DNA of 64,000 nucleotides from Seiridium cupressi (Eukaryota > Ascomycota > Sordariomycetes > Amphisphaeriales > Sporocadaceae): contig JARVKI010000013.1 of assembly GCA_036674765.1 (NCBI GenBank), forward strand, positions 124,001 through 188,000, in the 5' to 3' direction. The first letter of the stretch is position 1. Each line of letters begins with the position of its first letter. Both the position numbers and the translations under genes were made by a program. Below, piece after piece: positions 1 to 8,918 of the stretch. The notes beneath the pieces were generated by a model. That model worked only from the letters and a program-made list of their open reading frames with translations. It was not told the DNA's origin and did no database searches.

Positions 1-206
1 CAATATCGTGGTTCCTACGTCTTTCATCTATGTCGGTTCAATCATTTCTAAACAATGTTATCCGCTCCCAGAATTTTGCTAGCACAGTTAGCTGTTGGAT
101 TTGGCAGCTCTGTCATCTAACATGAAGCATTCATTTACCACGCACTTCGTCATTCCTGGTTTATTCATGTACACCTGTAGAGGCACGATCACTATCACTC
201 GAGAAA
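1..206. other. no gene seen at window start
   Basis: I see no coding frame or RNA gene here. It is the 5' flank of the tRNA-Met gene that follows. Confidence 0.5.
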
Positions 207-363
207 GTCTTCGTGGCTCAGTTGGTTAGAGCGTCAGTCTCATATTATAGATATGACTTGATCAAACTTCAAGATATCTGAAGGGTTCGTAGATGTCCAT
301 TCGCAACAACATGCTTGATACTAACTCAGTGAATAGTCGCTAGTTCGAGCCTGGCCGAGGACA
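207..363 (+). tRNA. tRNA-Met (CAT) with two internal insertions
   Basis: The acceptor arms GTCTTCG (207-213) and CGAGGAC (356-362) pair over seven bases with one G-T wobble, and the discriminator A is at 363. The D-arm and A box follow position 214. Anticodon CAT is at 241-243 and the B box/T-arm lies around 339-355, with a TTCGAGC loop. The anticodon stem closes only if 245-275 (31 nt) is removed just 3' of position 37, the normal place for a nuclear tRNA intron. A second block of about 52 nt (284-335) then sits in the variable loop, where fungal tRNA introns do not occur. The methionine assignment fits the elongator-type anticodon arm. The gene may be inactive, or it may use an unusual precursor. 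Confidence 0.7.
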
Positions 364-606
364 TAATCTTTTGCGTTTCGGTGGTCTTGATAGATGTATA
401 TGTGGCGTGGTGGATCATAGGGCATAAGTTGCTCAGTCCTTAGTCAAGCACCAACTTCTTTTCGACCTGATAAGATAAACAGACTTCAAATGCATGTTTA
501 CCTCGGTGTATTAAGTAAACATTTAACATCCTAAGTGAATTCATTATCTACGACATAAAAAAGAAACCAAGAATGAGATATTAAGCAGGTGGTAAAGGCA
601 AAAAGT

Positions 607-691
607 TGGACCTTCGGGGGATCGAACCCCGGATCTTCCGCAGTTTGTAATTGAATGCAAAGCGGACGCGATTCCACTTCGCCAAAAGCCC
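607..691 (-). tRNA. tRNA-Ala (TGC) with a short intron
   Basis: Read on the minus strand, acceptor GGGCTTT (691-685) pairs with AAGGTCC (614-608), and the discriminator A corresponds to base 607. The T-arm carries GGGGTTCGATCCCC. The anticodon stem TCCGC/GCGGA encloses loop TTTGCA-T, with anticodon TGC at 659-657. A 13-nt insertion (655-643) lies directly after position 37, as expected for a tRNA intron cut by the tRNA splicing endonuclease. The mature length would be 72 nt. All arms pair, so this copy looks functional. Confidence 0.85.
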
Positions 692-1033
692 GCTGGAGAC
701 TTTACCACACGCTTGTGCGGTCTGTGATTGGTTGAAAAAAATTCCTCTATTTTACTATACACCAGTGAAATTGTGTGCGCGGACGATCCACTTGAGGGCA
801 TTACCTTCACTAGGAGCGTCCACTAGAGCATGAATAGCTTGAGAAGGTAAGGTAAGCAAAGATTAAATAAGTTACGGTATGGGAAATATACCAAGGAATA
901 AGATAAGTCATGCAAGTTGTGTCTTTGAATAATCGTAGTTCGTATATCATCCAATCAAAATGCGCTCAAGGCTTCTTAATGCTCTATATCTAAAGCTCTA
1001 ACACAACAATCGTTATCCATCTACGAACTAACT
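692..1033. other. intergenic, nothing recognised
   Basis: This AT-rich spacer lies between the 5' side of tRNA-Ala and the 3' end of the flavin oxidoreductase gene. No coding or RNA signal is seen. Confidence 0.5.
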
Positions 1034-2296
1034 CTAGGGCATGCCAAGGCTGGCCAAGATCTTCTTGACGACTTCAGGGTCATTCAGATCTTCCGGCTTC
1101 TCGTTCTCCGACAGTTGTTTGATCTGTCTAGAGGCACCCAAAAGCCGTATGAACATGTTATCCTCATCGATGCCGAATTTCGCAACACCCGTGGCCTTGC
1201 CAGTCAGGATTTGAACGGGCAGGTCGGCATCCTGAGCCGCGGAACGGCCAATACCGACGCCATCGACGCTCTGCAGGGCCGTGACCATACCCTCGACAGT
1301 CTTGAAGCCGCCGGTGGTGTAGATCTTCAACGTCTTGACGGCCTTGTGGATCGTGTCGGCAAATTCGATGAAATAGGCCTCCCGCTTGCGCGTGCTCTCT
1401 TTCCTATGCGTGAAGCTCATGGACTCGTAGGTTCCTCCGCTAGTCTCGGCGTAGTCGAAGCCGGCCTTCTCGAGAGCCTGACACAGGAGAACTGCCTCGT
1501 CAGGCGAGAAGCCCTTTTCTTGGAATTCTACCGAGTTGATCTTGATGCCCAGGATGAAGCGTTCGCTAACGCTTGCCCTGATGGAGGCGGCGATTTCCAA
1601 GACAATGCGCATGCGGTTCTCCAGACTTCCACCGTAAGAATCGGTTCTCTGGTTCGTCGTGGGGCTTAGGAACTGTGCAAGGAGATATCCGTGGGCGCCG
1701 TGCAGTTGGATACCATCAAACCCAGCCTTCTCCATATAGACGGCTGCGTGTGTGAAGGCCTTGATGACACCCTCGATATCCTCCTTCGTCGCAGCACGAG
1801 GCTTACCATAGCTAGAACCTCCCATCTTGTCTGTGACCAGCTGTACGTCGCTAGCACTGATCGGGTACTTCTGAATAGATTCAGGGACTTGGCGGCCGGG
1901 ATGCGACACCTGTCCAACCATCAAACTGCCATGAGCCTTGCCAGCTGTAGCCATGGCCTTGAAGCCCTCAAAACGCTCGCCCTCGAAAGGAGCATCGACG
2001 GGGATAACTGTGTTGCCAGTACCCTCGAGGTGGGCAGGATCGACTTGGATGTTACCAGTCAGGATTTGACCCCATTGACCCTCGCCCCACTTGCGGTAGA
2101 GGTTTTCAAGAGCTTTGCCAGGAATACCTCGTGCTGAAATGTCTGTCTCGTCGTACGTGGCCAGCTTCTCTGACATGGCCGCATTGAGAAACCGGTTGAT
2201 GGCGACACGTTTTGAGACGGGGAACTCGAGGGGTTGGCCCAGAGGCGACGCATCCACCCCGGACGACTCGTAACGTGATGATGTTCCTGAAGACAT
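1034..2296 (-). CDS. Old Yellow Enzyme-family NADH:flavin oxidoreductase
   Basis: An intronless 420-residue protein of the OYE/NADH:flavin oxidoreductase family. These are FMN enzymes that reduce activated C=C bonds with NAD(P)H. Visible signatures are QVSHPGRQ (about residues 129-136), the paired active-site histidines in LHGAHGY (His199 and His202), and the following LAQFLSP..N.R.D.YGGS block (about 207-224), which is a hallmark of the family. A glycine-rich phosphate-binding region (TTGGFKT, then GVGIGR) lies near the C-terminus. The frame stays open 39 codons further upstream. I chose the ATG at 2296 because its context is good (CACACCATGTC) and homology-like sequence starts there. No signal peptide or membrane segment is seen, so it is probably cytosolic. 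The physiological substrate cannot be told. A longer N-terminus is possible but less likely. Confidence 0.9.
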   Translation of the reverse strand: MSSGTSSRYESSGVDASPLGQPLEFPVSKRVAINRFLNAAMSEKLATYDETDISARGIPGKALENLYRKWGEGQWGQILTGNIQVDPAHLEGTGNTVIPVDAPFEGERFEGFKAMATAGKAHGSLMVGQVSHPGRQVPESIQKYPISASDVQLVTDKMGGSSYGKPRAATKEDIEGVIKAFTHAAVYMEKAGFDGIQLHGAHGYLLAQFLSPTTNQRTDSYGGSLENRMRIVLEIAASIRASVSERFILGIKINSVEFQEKGFSPDEAVLLCQALEKAGFDYAETSGGTYESMSFTHRKESTRKREAYFIEFADTIHKAVKTLKIYTTGGFKTVEGMVTALQSVDGVGIGRSAAQDADLPVQILTGKATGVAKFGIDEDNMFIRLLGASRQIKQLSENEKPEDLNDPEVVKKILASLGMP

Positions 2297-3401
2297 GGTG
2301 TGGTGAAGGCGGGTCAATGTGAATGTATGGAAGTGTAGGACGGTTGATTGGGATCTAGATATTTGGGTTTCGTGGCGAGGAGGTGATGCTCTTATAGCCG
2401 AAGAGATCTCCATGGAGAAGCTGTTTCAAAGCCCTTCTCCATCCATGCAACCCCTCTGAACAGATTGGACTACGACTCCACATCTTCGGTAACTGACAAA
2501 TATAGAGGCTACAGAACACTAGATGAGCTAAGATATTCTGTGACTGTTGCGGTGAGCATGGGATGCATATGCTCGATCAGTACTTATGCCGTGATTTGTT
2601 AATATTACAATGAGATCGCCGAGAATCGTCGGACTTAGAGAAAGAAGTTGGTCAAGTCCATGCAACATACCCAATGGGTACTATGAGGCCCTGATCAAAG
2701 ACACTGATCATGTGAGTTCGCGTCAAATGCGTGATGACAGTGCGGAATAAAGCAAGGATCAGTGCTCAAGGTGGGAAGCAGTTGGGTGCTTTCTAGGCAG
2801 AAAAAGAGCTAACATGGTGGGCCGTGCCTAGAATGGCATGAGGGATATGCTGAATAGCGCATGATTGGCCCAATCTCGGTCAGAAATTCGTCCGTACGGG
2901 GTCTTATCGACCCCACGAAACGCTATGTCAGTGCCCGAGCCGAAGACTGGGATGCGTAACGCCGCACATCGAAACTATCATTGCGGAGGAAGGGTCAATA
3001 TGAAAGCCAGACTCCCCGGATCTATGGTTGACGTGTCCGGCGTGACTCAGCTCTAGGATCAGGACAGGGTTTGATGTCTTGGGTGATATCACTGCAATCA
3101 AATGTCAATCCTGATGGACTTCTCAGAGTTTCGCACCACGGGTCGGTGTGTTATCAGAAGGCGTCGGGGACATAACTCTGGCCAATCGCCATGAACAGGC
3201 GGCCGCAACGGCAGTTACACAGCAAGGCACGAACTCGCAGCATAGGTTCGGTTGAATCCGGTCGAACAGGGAATTTAGTGGGAAGATGACAAATTCCAAG
3301 CCTGACCTGCTTGTCATTCGCGGAATATACGAAGCTTGTCCTGAGTATTATGATCTACCATGTCTTGGCAGCTAGATGACTACCTACACTTCTCGGCTGG
3401 G
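2297..3401. other. intergenic region, 5' flank of the OYE gene
   Basis: About 1.1 kb between the OYE gene start and the 3' end of the permease gene. Reading frames of about 60 codons exist but have no recognisable content. Promoter elements were not resolved. Confidence 0.5.
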
Positions 3402-5115
3402 TTATTCGCTTGTCGGCTCGATACCAGCTTGTTTCCCCTTCACTTGCTCCTCGGCCTCCTCCAATGCACCTGGCTCAGTAGGATCAACACCAAGTCGCAT
3501 CGCTTCGGCCACTTCTGCTGCCGGGCCGGTAAACCATTTCCTCGCACTGATGAGCCAAACGCTCGTGGCACCAACCGCAATGATGCCCACAGCAACGACC
3601 GTGTAGTTCAACGTCTGATCGCTCACTGGATTGCTTGTGGGTAGACAGAATACCACGGTAATTCCCATGATCCAAGCGCAGGCGGTAGCAGCAATTGGAC
3701 GGCTAAGAACTCCAAGGTTGAAAGGCCCTTTCATGGCAGTGAATGGTTTATGCCAGATGAGTCCAATCATGATCGGCAAACCATAGGAAATGTACAGTCC
3801 AATAGTCGCGATACTGGTAGCGGCAGAAAATGCAACGCTTGAACCAAGACTAGGAAGTGCAAGGATAAAGCTCAACGTTGCTGCAAGCCACACGGTCCGG
3901 ATCGGACTACGGAAGCGATGATCGACCTTGTGGAAGAAAGACGGAATGCCGCCATCGCGAGAGAAGGCAAACATCATCCTACTATTGGAGGTCATCGAGA
4001 AAAGACCGCAGTGCCAAACACAGACCATGATGAGCGTAAACAAGGCAAGTGCCCCATCCTCTCCAAAAATATCAACAAAGATCTTGAGGACCGGTGACCC
4101 ATAGTTGATGTCAGTGTTGATAACGTCGTCAAAGCTTTGAATCGAAAAGAGGAGCGACATCATGACGAAGAATCCGAATAGCGCACTAAAGCCAACAGAA
4201 GAAACGACACCAATAGGTGCGGACCAGGACGCGTTCCTCGTTTCTTCCGACAAGTGAGCCGATGCATCAAACCCCGTGAGAGTATACTGCGACAGCAAAG
4301 CACCGCACACCATCACATATGCGGGGCTCGCACGTTCACTCCATCCCACTCCTTCGAGGCCAGTTCCATCGTAGAAGAAACCGAACACGAAAGAACCCGG
4401 CTGGTGCCACGGAGCCTTGGCGAGAACAGCAATACACAGCGCAGTAACACCAACAGAATGAAGGATGATGCTGGTGTTGTTCAGGAAGCGCAATGTGTGA
4501 ACGCCGAAAGAGTTGACCAGCCCATGCGATACGAGAACAGCAGCATAAATACCAATCGTCTTGGCTGGTGTGGATTCGTAATCAGGGTTCTTCACGGTGA
4601 CGGCCGTCGCGATCAGCCCAGCGAGGCCAAAGGAGATGCCGGTTGTGACAGCCACTTGACCCAGAAAGTTAAACCATCCAGTCATCCATGCTGCGAAAGC
4701 CGATTGCCTAGCAGGCGCAAGCAGGGCTGCCCAGTAGTATGGTCCACCAGCTGTAGGGATGGCAGAAACAATTTCAGCCATGGCAATTGCCACCATCAAG
4801 GTGAAGAAGGAGACGATGAGCCATCCAACGGACATGACACCTGGACCACCAGTATTAAGACCATAGCTGAAAAGTGTTGTGATACCGGTGATGACACTCT
4901 ACAAAAGCCAAGTCAGCGGTGTACTTCAGGGTAGCCAGCAATGAAAGCAGAGAGCTGTAATCCAGTATCCTTACGATAATAGAAAATGAAACACCAAAGT
5001 TGTGTGCCAACCCCCAATCGCGCTTCAGTTCTTGTTTGTAGCCAAACTGGGCCAATCGGTTTTCGTCATTAGTTGGAGACCCAGCTTCAGCGGGTGGAAT
5101 GTCGTTGACAGCCAT
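3402..5115 (-). CDS. APC-family amino acid/choline (GABA-type) permease
   Basis: Two exons: 5115-4975 and 4898-3402. A 76-nt intron (GTAAGG donor, TGTAG acceptor) falls in phase 0 after codon 47, giving 545 residues. Splicing restores the N-terminal permease motif: SFSII joins SVITGIT, and a GLNTGGPG loop follows. This is the first-helix region of fungal UGA4/HNM1-like amino acid, GABA and choline permeases (APC superfamily). About twelve hydrophobic segments can be seen. AEIVSAIPTAGGPYYW and TGFDASAHLSEET are family motifs, and the hydrophilic tail is Glu-rich. The probable role is proton-coupled uptake of an amino acid, GABA or choline across the plasma or vacuolar membrane; the substrate cannot be assigned. 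The start ATG at 5115 has a good context (TCGCCATGG). Confidence 0.92.
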
Positions 5116-7124
5116 GGCGATACCTAGTTCAAGCGCTGTCCGAGGTTACTCTATAAGCCCGCGTGCTGATGCGTCCGTGGTCAAATTGAGCGTGTGGCCG
5201 AGCCGCAAAGTAGTGGCCGACGTCGTGTTTGGGGAATCTGCACACAACACTGCACTACTTCAGTCCATGGGAGTTGGCTGTGCATATATCTATCTATCTC
5301 ATGCCCGGCACAGATCCCACTAACCTCGTCTCACGACAGGGCATGCAACCAAGAGCTGGGGATGTCAGATATGGGCGCCGGTGCTATCGCACGCCGCGAC
5401 ATGGTATCGTGCACGCTGATAGGTCATAACGACAACCTTTGCTGGGATGACTGCCGCCATTTCCCCACACGTGGGCAGGTGAGCTTCATACCCCCAGGGA
5501 AATGCAGATAAGAACTTTGTCCAGGCTTGTCAGTTAGTTGACAAACCAGGGTTGACATTTCTATCATTTTATCAAGACGACCGTTGAAAGGCCCGTCATT
5601 TCGGTAATCCCGAAGCATTCGGCCGTGTTTGGCAGCCCTGGCGATGATATATATTGTCAAGCATATACGGCCTTGCGTTGTTACTGTCATGAGCGGAAAG
5701 ACGATGTGGTGTTTTACTTTCGATTCGTCGTCTCGATAAAGAGTAGATTTGGCCGTATTCGGTGACCAGAACCAGCAATTGATGCGAGACAGCTATCAGG
5801 TATAGGCGCTGGCGCACAATGTCAATGTATGGTATGTCCAACTCCATGGAGGCTCGAAACCGCTGAAGCCTCAAAGGGTGTGTTGCTGTGCCTCGGGAGT
5901 TCTCGAGCGTGCAGCTGTGTAAGCTACCCTTAAGCTAGGCCTAAATGAAATAGTGCCCGATTGAGTTCAGCTGAGACAACGGCGATGAAGATAAGCCCGT
6001 GGGTAGGGTTGGCAATTATTTGCGTTATCCAGAGAGCTATCATTTCACAAAACGACGCCAACGCCAAGCCAAGGCACTTCGCAAGGCTTTGTTCATTCTT
6101 GAATAGAATTGCGGGTTGACTTGGACGAAGCGCGGTGGTCACGGTTGATCAAGCTCAAACTGATCTCGTTCCGCTCTCTACATGTAGTCAAGGCCACTGC
6201 CCTCAGGCGCGCCGGGGCTTGGGCGCTTTGACTCGATGCTGTAGTAGCCCGATTCTGCTGGGCGGTGGTGACTGAGCGACAATGGCGGACATCACCAAGT
6301 TGCGCAAGTCTGATCTGTAGCGGCAGAGATTTCGAGATTCCCGAGATCAATGCTGACTGATCAGATCCTTTGCAGATCGTCGCGTCATAGCCGACTTGTG
6401 GAGGACACGTTAATCTTGATTATTGCACAAAGACGTTCGAGCATCGCAGCACCACGATGTTGCAGCGGGACCATTGAAGCGATGCGGAATACAACAGGAC
6501 GGTGCCAAGCGATACAGGTCAACAACAACAATGCATACTGCGAAGCGATATGGAAACAGACCAGGAAGATGCATGGACTCAGCCTATGAGTTTGCCGGTC
6601 GTCGTTGTCGGTGTGCAGTTTCGACACTACGCCTGCACGTCCAAGACTCTTCAACGGCACCAAGCCACCGAGCAGGGCCAAGTGGCGGCTCAACACCTCG
6701 GGTTCTGCAACCATGACTCGTCCATCTCGGCCCGTTAGCCTCTTGTTGGCCCACTTGGGCGTCAAATTTCGTGACAAATTTTGGGAGAGCAGCAGAACGG
6801 GAAGCGCCAATTGCGAAGAATTCTCTTCAAAGACTTTGTTTCGTCTGGCGCGCTGGCTAACTACCGGTAGTCTGTCGCGAAACGGAAAGCAACGGGCGCG
6901 CCACTGTCAAACATACGTTATCTTCCGATTCAATCTACGTATGTACCAGCCAAGGCTCCACACCGGAAATCTCAGCCCCTTTAAGACTGATAAAGACAAA
7001 TTCTCGTCTTAGAGTCTCTGAACATCTGAAATTCCAGCAATTGTTGGATCCTATCATTATCTTTTGAGACTTGCACAAGTCGATCTGTCTTTGGTTAGTT
7101 CAGCTTCATTGTTGTGCTTTGCAG
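5116..7124. other. 2-kb intergenic region
   Basis: Upstream of both the permease (minus) and the 2EXR gene (plus), so it may serve as a divergent promoter region. Short overlapping frames on both strands show no family signature. The sequence just before the 2EXR ATG (TTTGCAG at 7118-7124) resembles a splice acceptor, so a 5'-UTR intron is possible. Confidence 0.45.
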
Positions 7125-8198
7125 ATGGATGCAAGCTTTCCTCAATTCAGCCTATTGCCGGCCGAGCTCCGATGCAAGGTGTGGCGATATGCATTGCCTC
7201 AACGTACCGTCTACTTCCGGCTGAAGACAAATATGGATGCTTGGAATTGGGCCTCAGAATCTGATTGGTGGGCTCATTATGTCTTGCTTGGAGACTACAA
7301 CTCGGCTTCCGTGACGCAGCCGGCCTTGCTTCTCGTCAACCATGAGGCTCGCTTTGAGTCCCGGAAAGCCTACACGCACTTGATGATCAATAAAGGGGTC
7401 CTCAAGAGGTGTCTGGCAGATGATACCGTGGTCGATCACAGTCTTGAGCGCATGCGGAACCTGAGAAAGACTCCGCGGCTCAACCTCAACAACGACATAT
7501 TAGAGTGGGCAAACGTGAAGCGGTGGACTCGGAACTATCCGATCCGATGCGCAGCTTTATTCCTCGCCGCGAGCATGTCAGTCCAGCATGTTGTGGTGGA
7601 ATACGACCACTGTATTCATACTTCACTGGTCTCACTGGCTTTCAGCGTCCTCGACGTTGAGAGCCCGTTGAAGAGTTTAACTATCAAGCTCACTGGCTCA
7701 GCCACGCACGAGCCTTTCACGTACCGTTTGGCAGCTGTACCGGAGCAAGTCACGACGCTCCGGGTGAAAGACGAGGTGGATAGTGTATTACGGCGTCGTC
7801 AGGCATGTGTGCTACCTAGCTATCGCTGGCCAGTAACACAGACCGAAAGACTGCAACCGACGACACTTGATAGATCGACTCTCAGCTCTTTCGCACAGGT
7901 CTTTGAGCCTGACACACGTCTAGACACAAACTTCGCCATTTTCCGAGTAGCGCCAGATGATAGAGGCAGTGTCGAAAAAATGGTACCATCTCCCGAGGTC
8001 ATGCGAAACTGGAGGTGGGTTGAGATGGTTGATGAGCACGAGCGCGTATCTTTCAACACGACCCTCCAAGGGGACGTTGCACTTTTCATGCACCGCATAT
8101 CACTCTTCGAGCAGTGGGATCACGATGATGCCCGAAGGCACCGCATAGAGATTGTACCCTTCCATGGTATTTGCACGCCGCAGTACGGTCTTCCCTAG
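7125..8198 (+). CDS. 2EXR domain (F-box-like) protein
   Basis: An intronless protein of 357 residues if started at the ATG at 7125. It opens with FPQFSLLPAELRCKVWRYAL, which matches the start of the 2EXR domain: Phe-x-x-Phe-x-x-LP-x-E-(I/L)R-x-x-(I/V)W. The domain is common in large, poorly characterised families of filamentous fungi. The next section has the expected 'LLLVNHEAR-E-R' motif (around residues 67-75), where 2EXR proteins list previous residents of the open frame. The rest is a divergent C-terminal region without a named domain. Biochemical function is unknown for the family; a protein-interaction role is usually supposed. The frame could begin 18 codons earlier at 7071, but the 2EXR start argues for 7125. 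No signal peptide is evident from this start. Confidence 0.8.
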   Translation: MDASFPQFSLLPAELRCKVWRYALPQRTVYFRLKTNMDAWNWASESDWWAHYVLLGDYNSASVTQPALLLVNHEARFESRKAYTHLMINKGVLKRCLADDTVVDHSLERMRNLRKTPRLNLNNDILEWANVKRWTRNYPIRCAALFLAASMSVQHVVVEYDHCIHTSLVSLAFSVLDVESPLKSLTIKLTGSATHEPFTYRLAAVPEQVTTLRVKDEVDSVLRRRQACVLPSYRWPVTQTERLQPTTLDRSTLSSFAQVFEPDTRLDTNFAIFRVAPDDRGSVEKMVPSPEVMRNWRWVEMVDEHERVSFNTTLQGDVALFMHRISLFEQWDHDDARRHRIEIVPFHGICTPQYGLP

Positions 8199-8609
8199 AC
8201 GCATGGTGGCTAAGATATCACATTTGATTTTGATGACGAAACGAGACATGTCCATATCATGGGAACGGCACATAAAATATAACAGACTAGAATAGACAAG
8301 ATTTCAAGATACCCCTCTCAAGAGATGCTTTACACCAACCTTTAGTCCGAACCTGTGGTACGCTGTAAGCTGTGAAGGCATAACGATTATACTATACCTC
8401 CAAGTGTCGAATACCTGAAATATGGATAATCGCGAAGACACTTGAGAATAGCTTTGACGATGCGCTACGCTTTATTAGCGGCAACTTTCATTACAGGCTG
8501 AAGTTTACTCTAATGACCCGGTATGTGGCCTCGCTTGTTCTAATCTGATATCCATATATGTACTGTAGACAGCACAAGCCAGAATCAACCGACAATACTA
8601 AACCTTGTT
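8199..8609. other. intergenic
   Basis: 3' flank of the 2EXR gene, AT-rich. No feature is recognised. Confidence 0.4.
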
Positions 8610-8918
8610 GTGTCTATTGAAGATTCACTTGAAATCTCGAGTCGCATTATAGACGTCGCTACAAGCACAGGTATATGGGCGATGGGTTTTAGTCAGGCAA
8701 AGAGTCATCTGGTTGTTGTAGATACTGTTGTCAAAGAACAGTGGGATGAAAGAGGTCGACAAGTGAATAATAAGGAATCTGCTAGGCGGATTTTAAGGGT
8801 ATGCTTGGAAATTGCTACACGCAATGGATTCTCACCATCCGATATTAACAATTTATCTATGGTGTGGAACTGGAAGTACGAAACATATAGACATGGCTAT
8901 CTTTTACGATCCTTGTAG
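8610..8918 (+). pseudogene. possible SAM-methyltransferase fragment
   Basis: A 102-codon frame. Near its start, RIIDVATSTGIWAMGF closely resembles motif I of LaeA-like class I methyltransferases (VLD-(I/V)-G-T-G-T-GIWA), and HLVVVD follows at the position of the motif II acidic residue. Beyond about residue 45 the sequence does not continue like a methyltransferase, and the usual post-I motifs are missing. No flanking exon could be joined. One glycine of the G-x-G-x-G loop is replaced (ATSTG for GTGTG). I read it as a decayed fragment, perhaps related in origin to the intact paralogues at 22.8-32.1 kb. Chance similarity of a short frame cannot be excluded. Confidence 0.35.
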
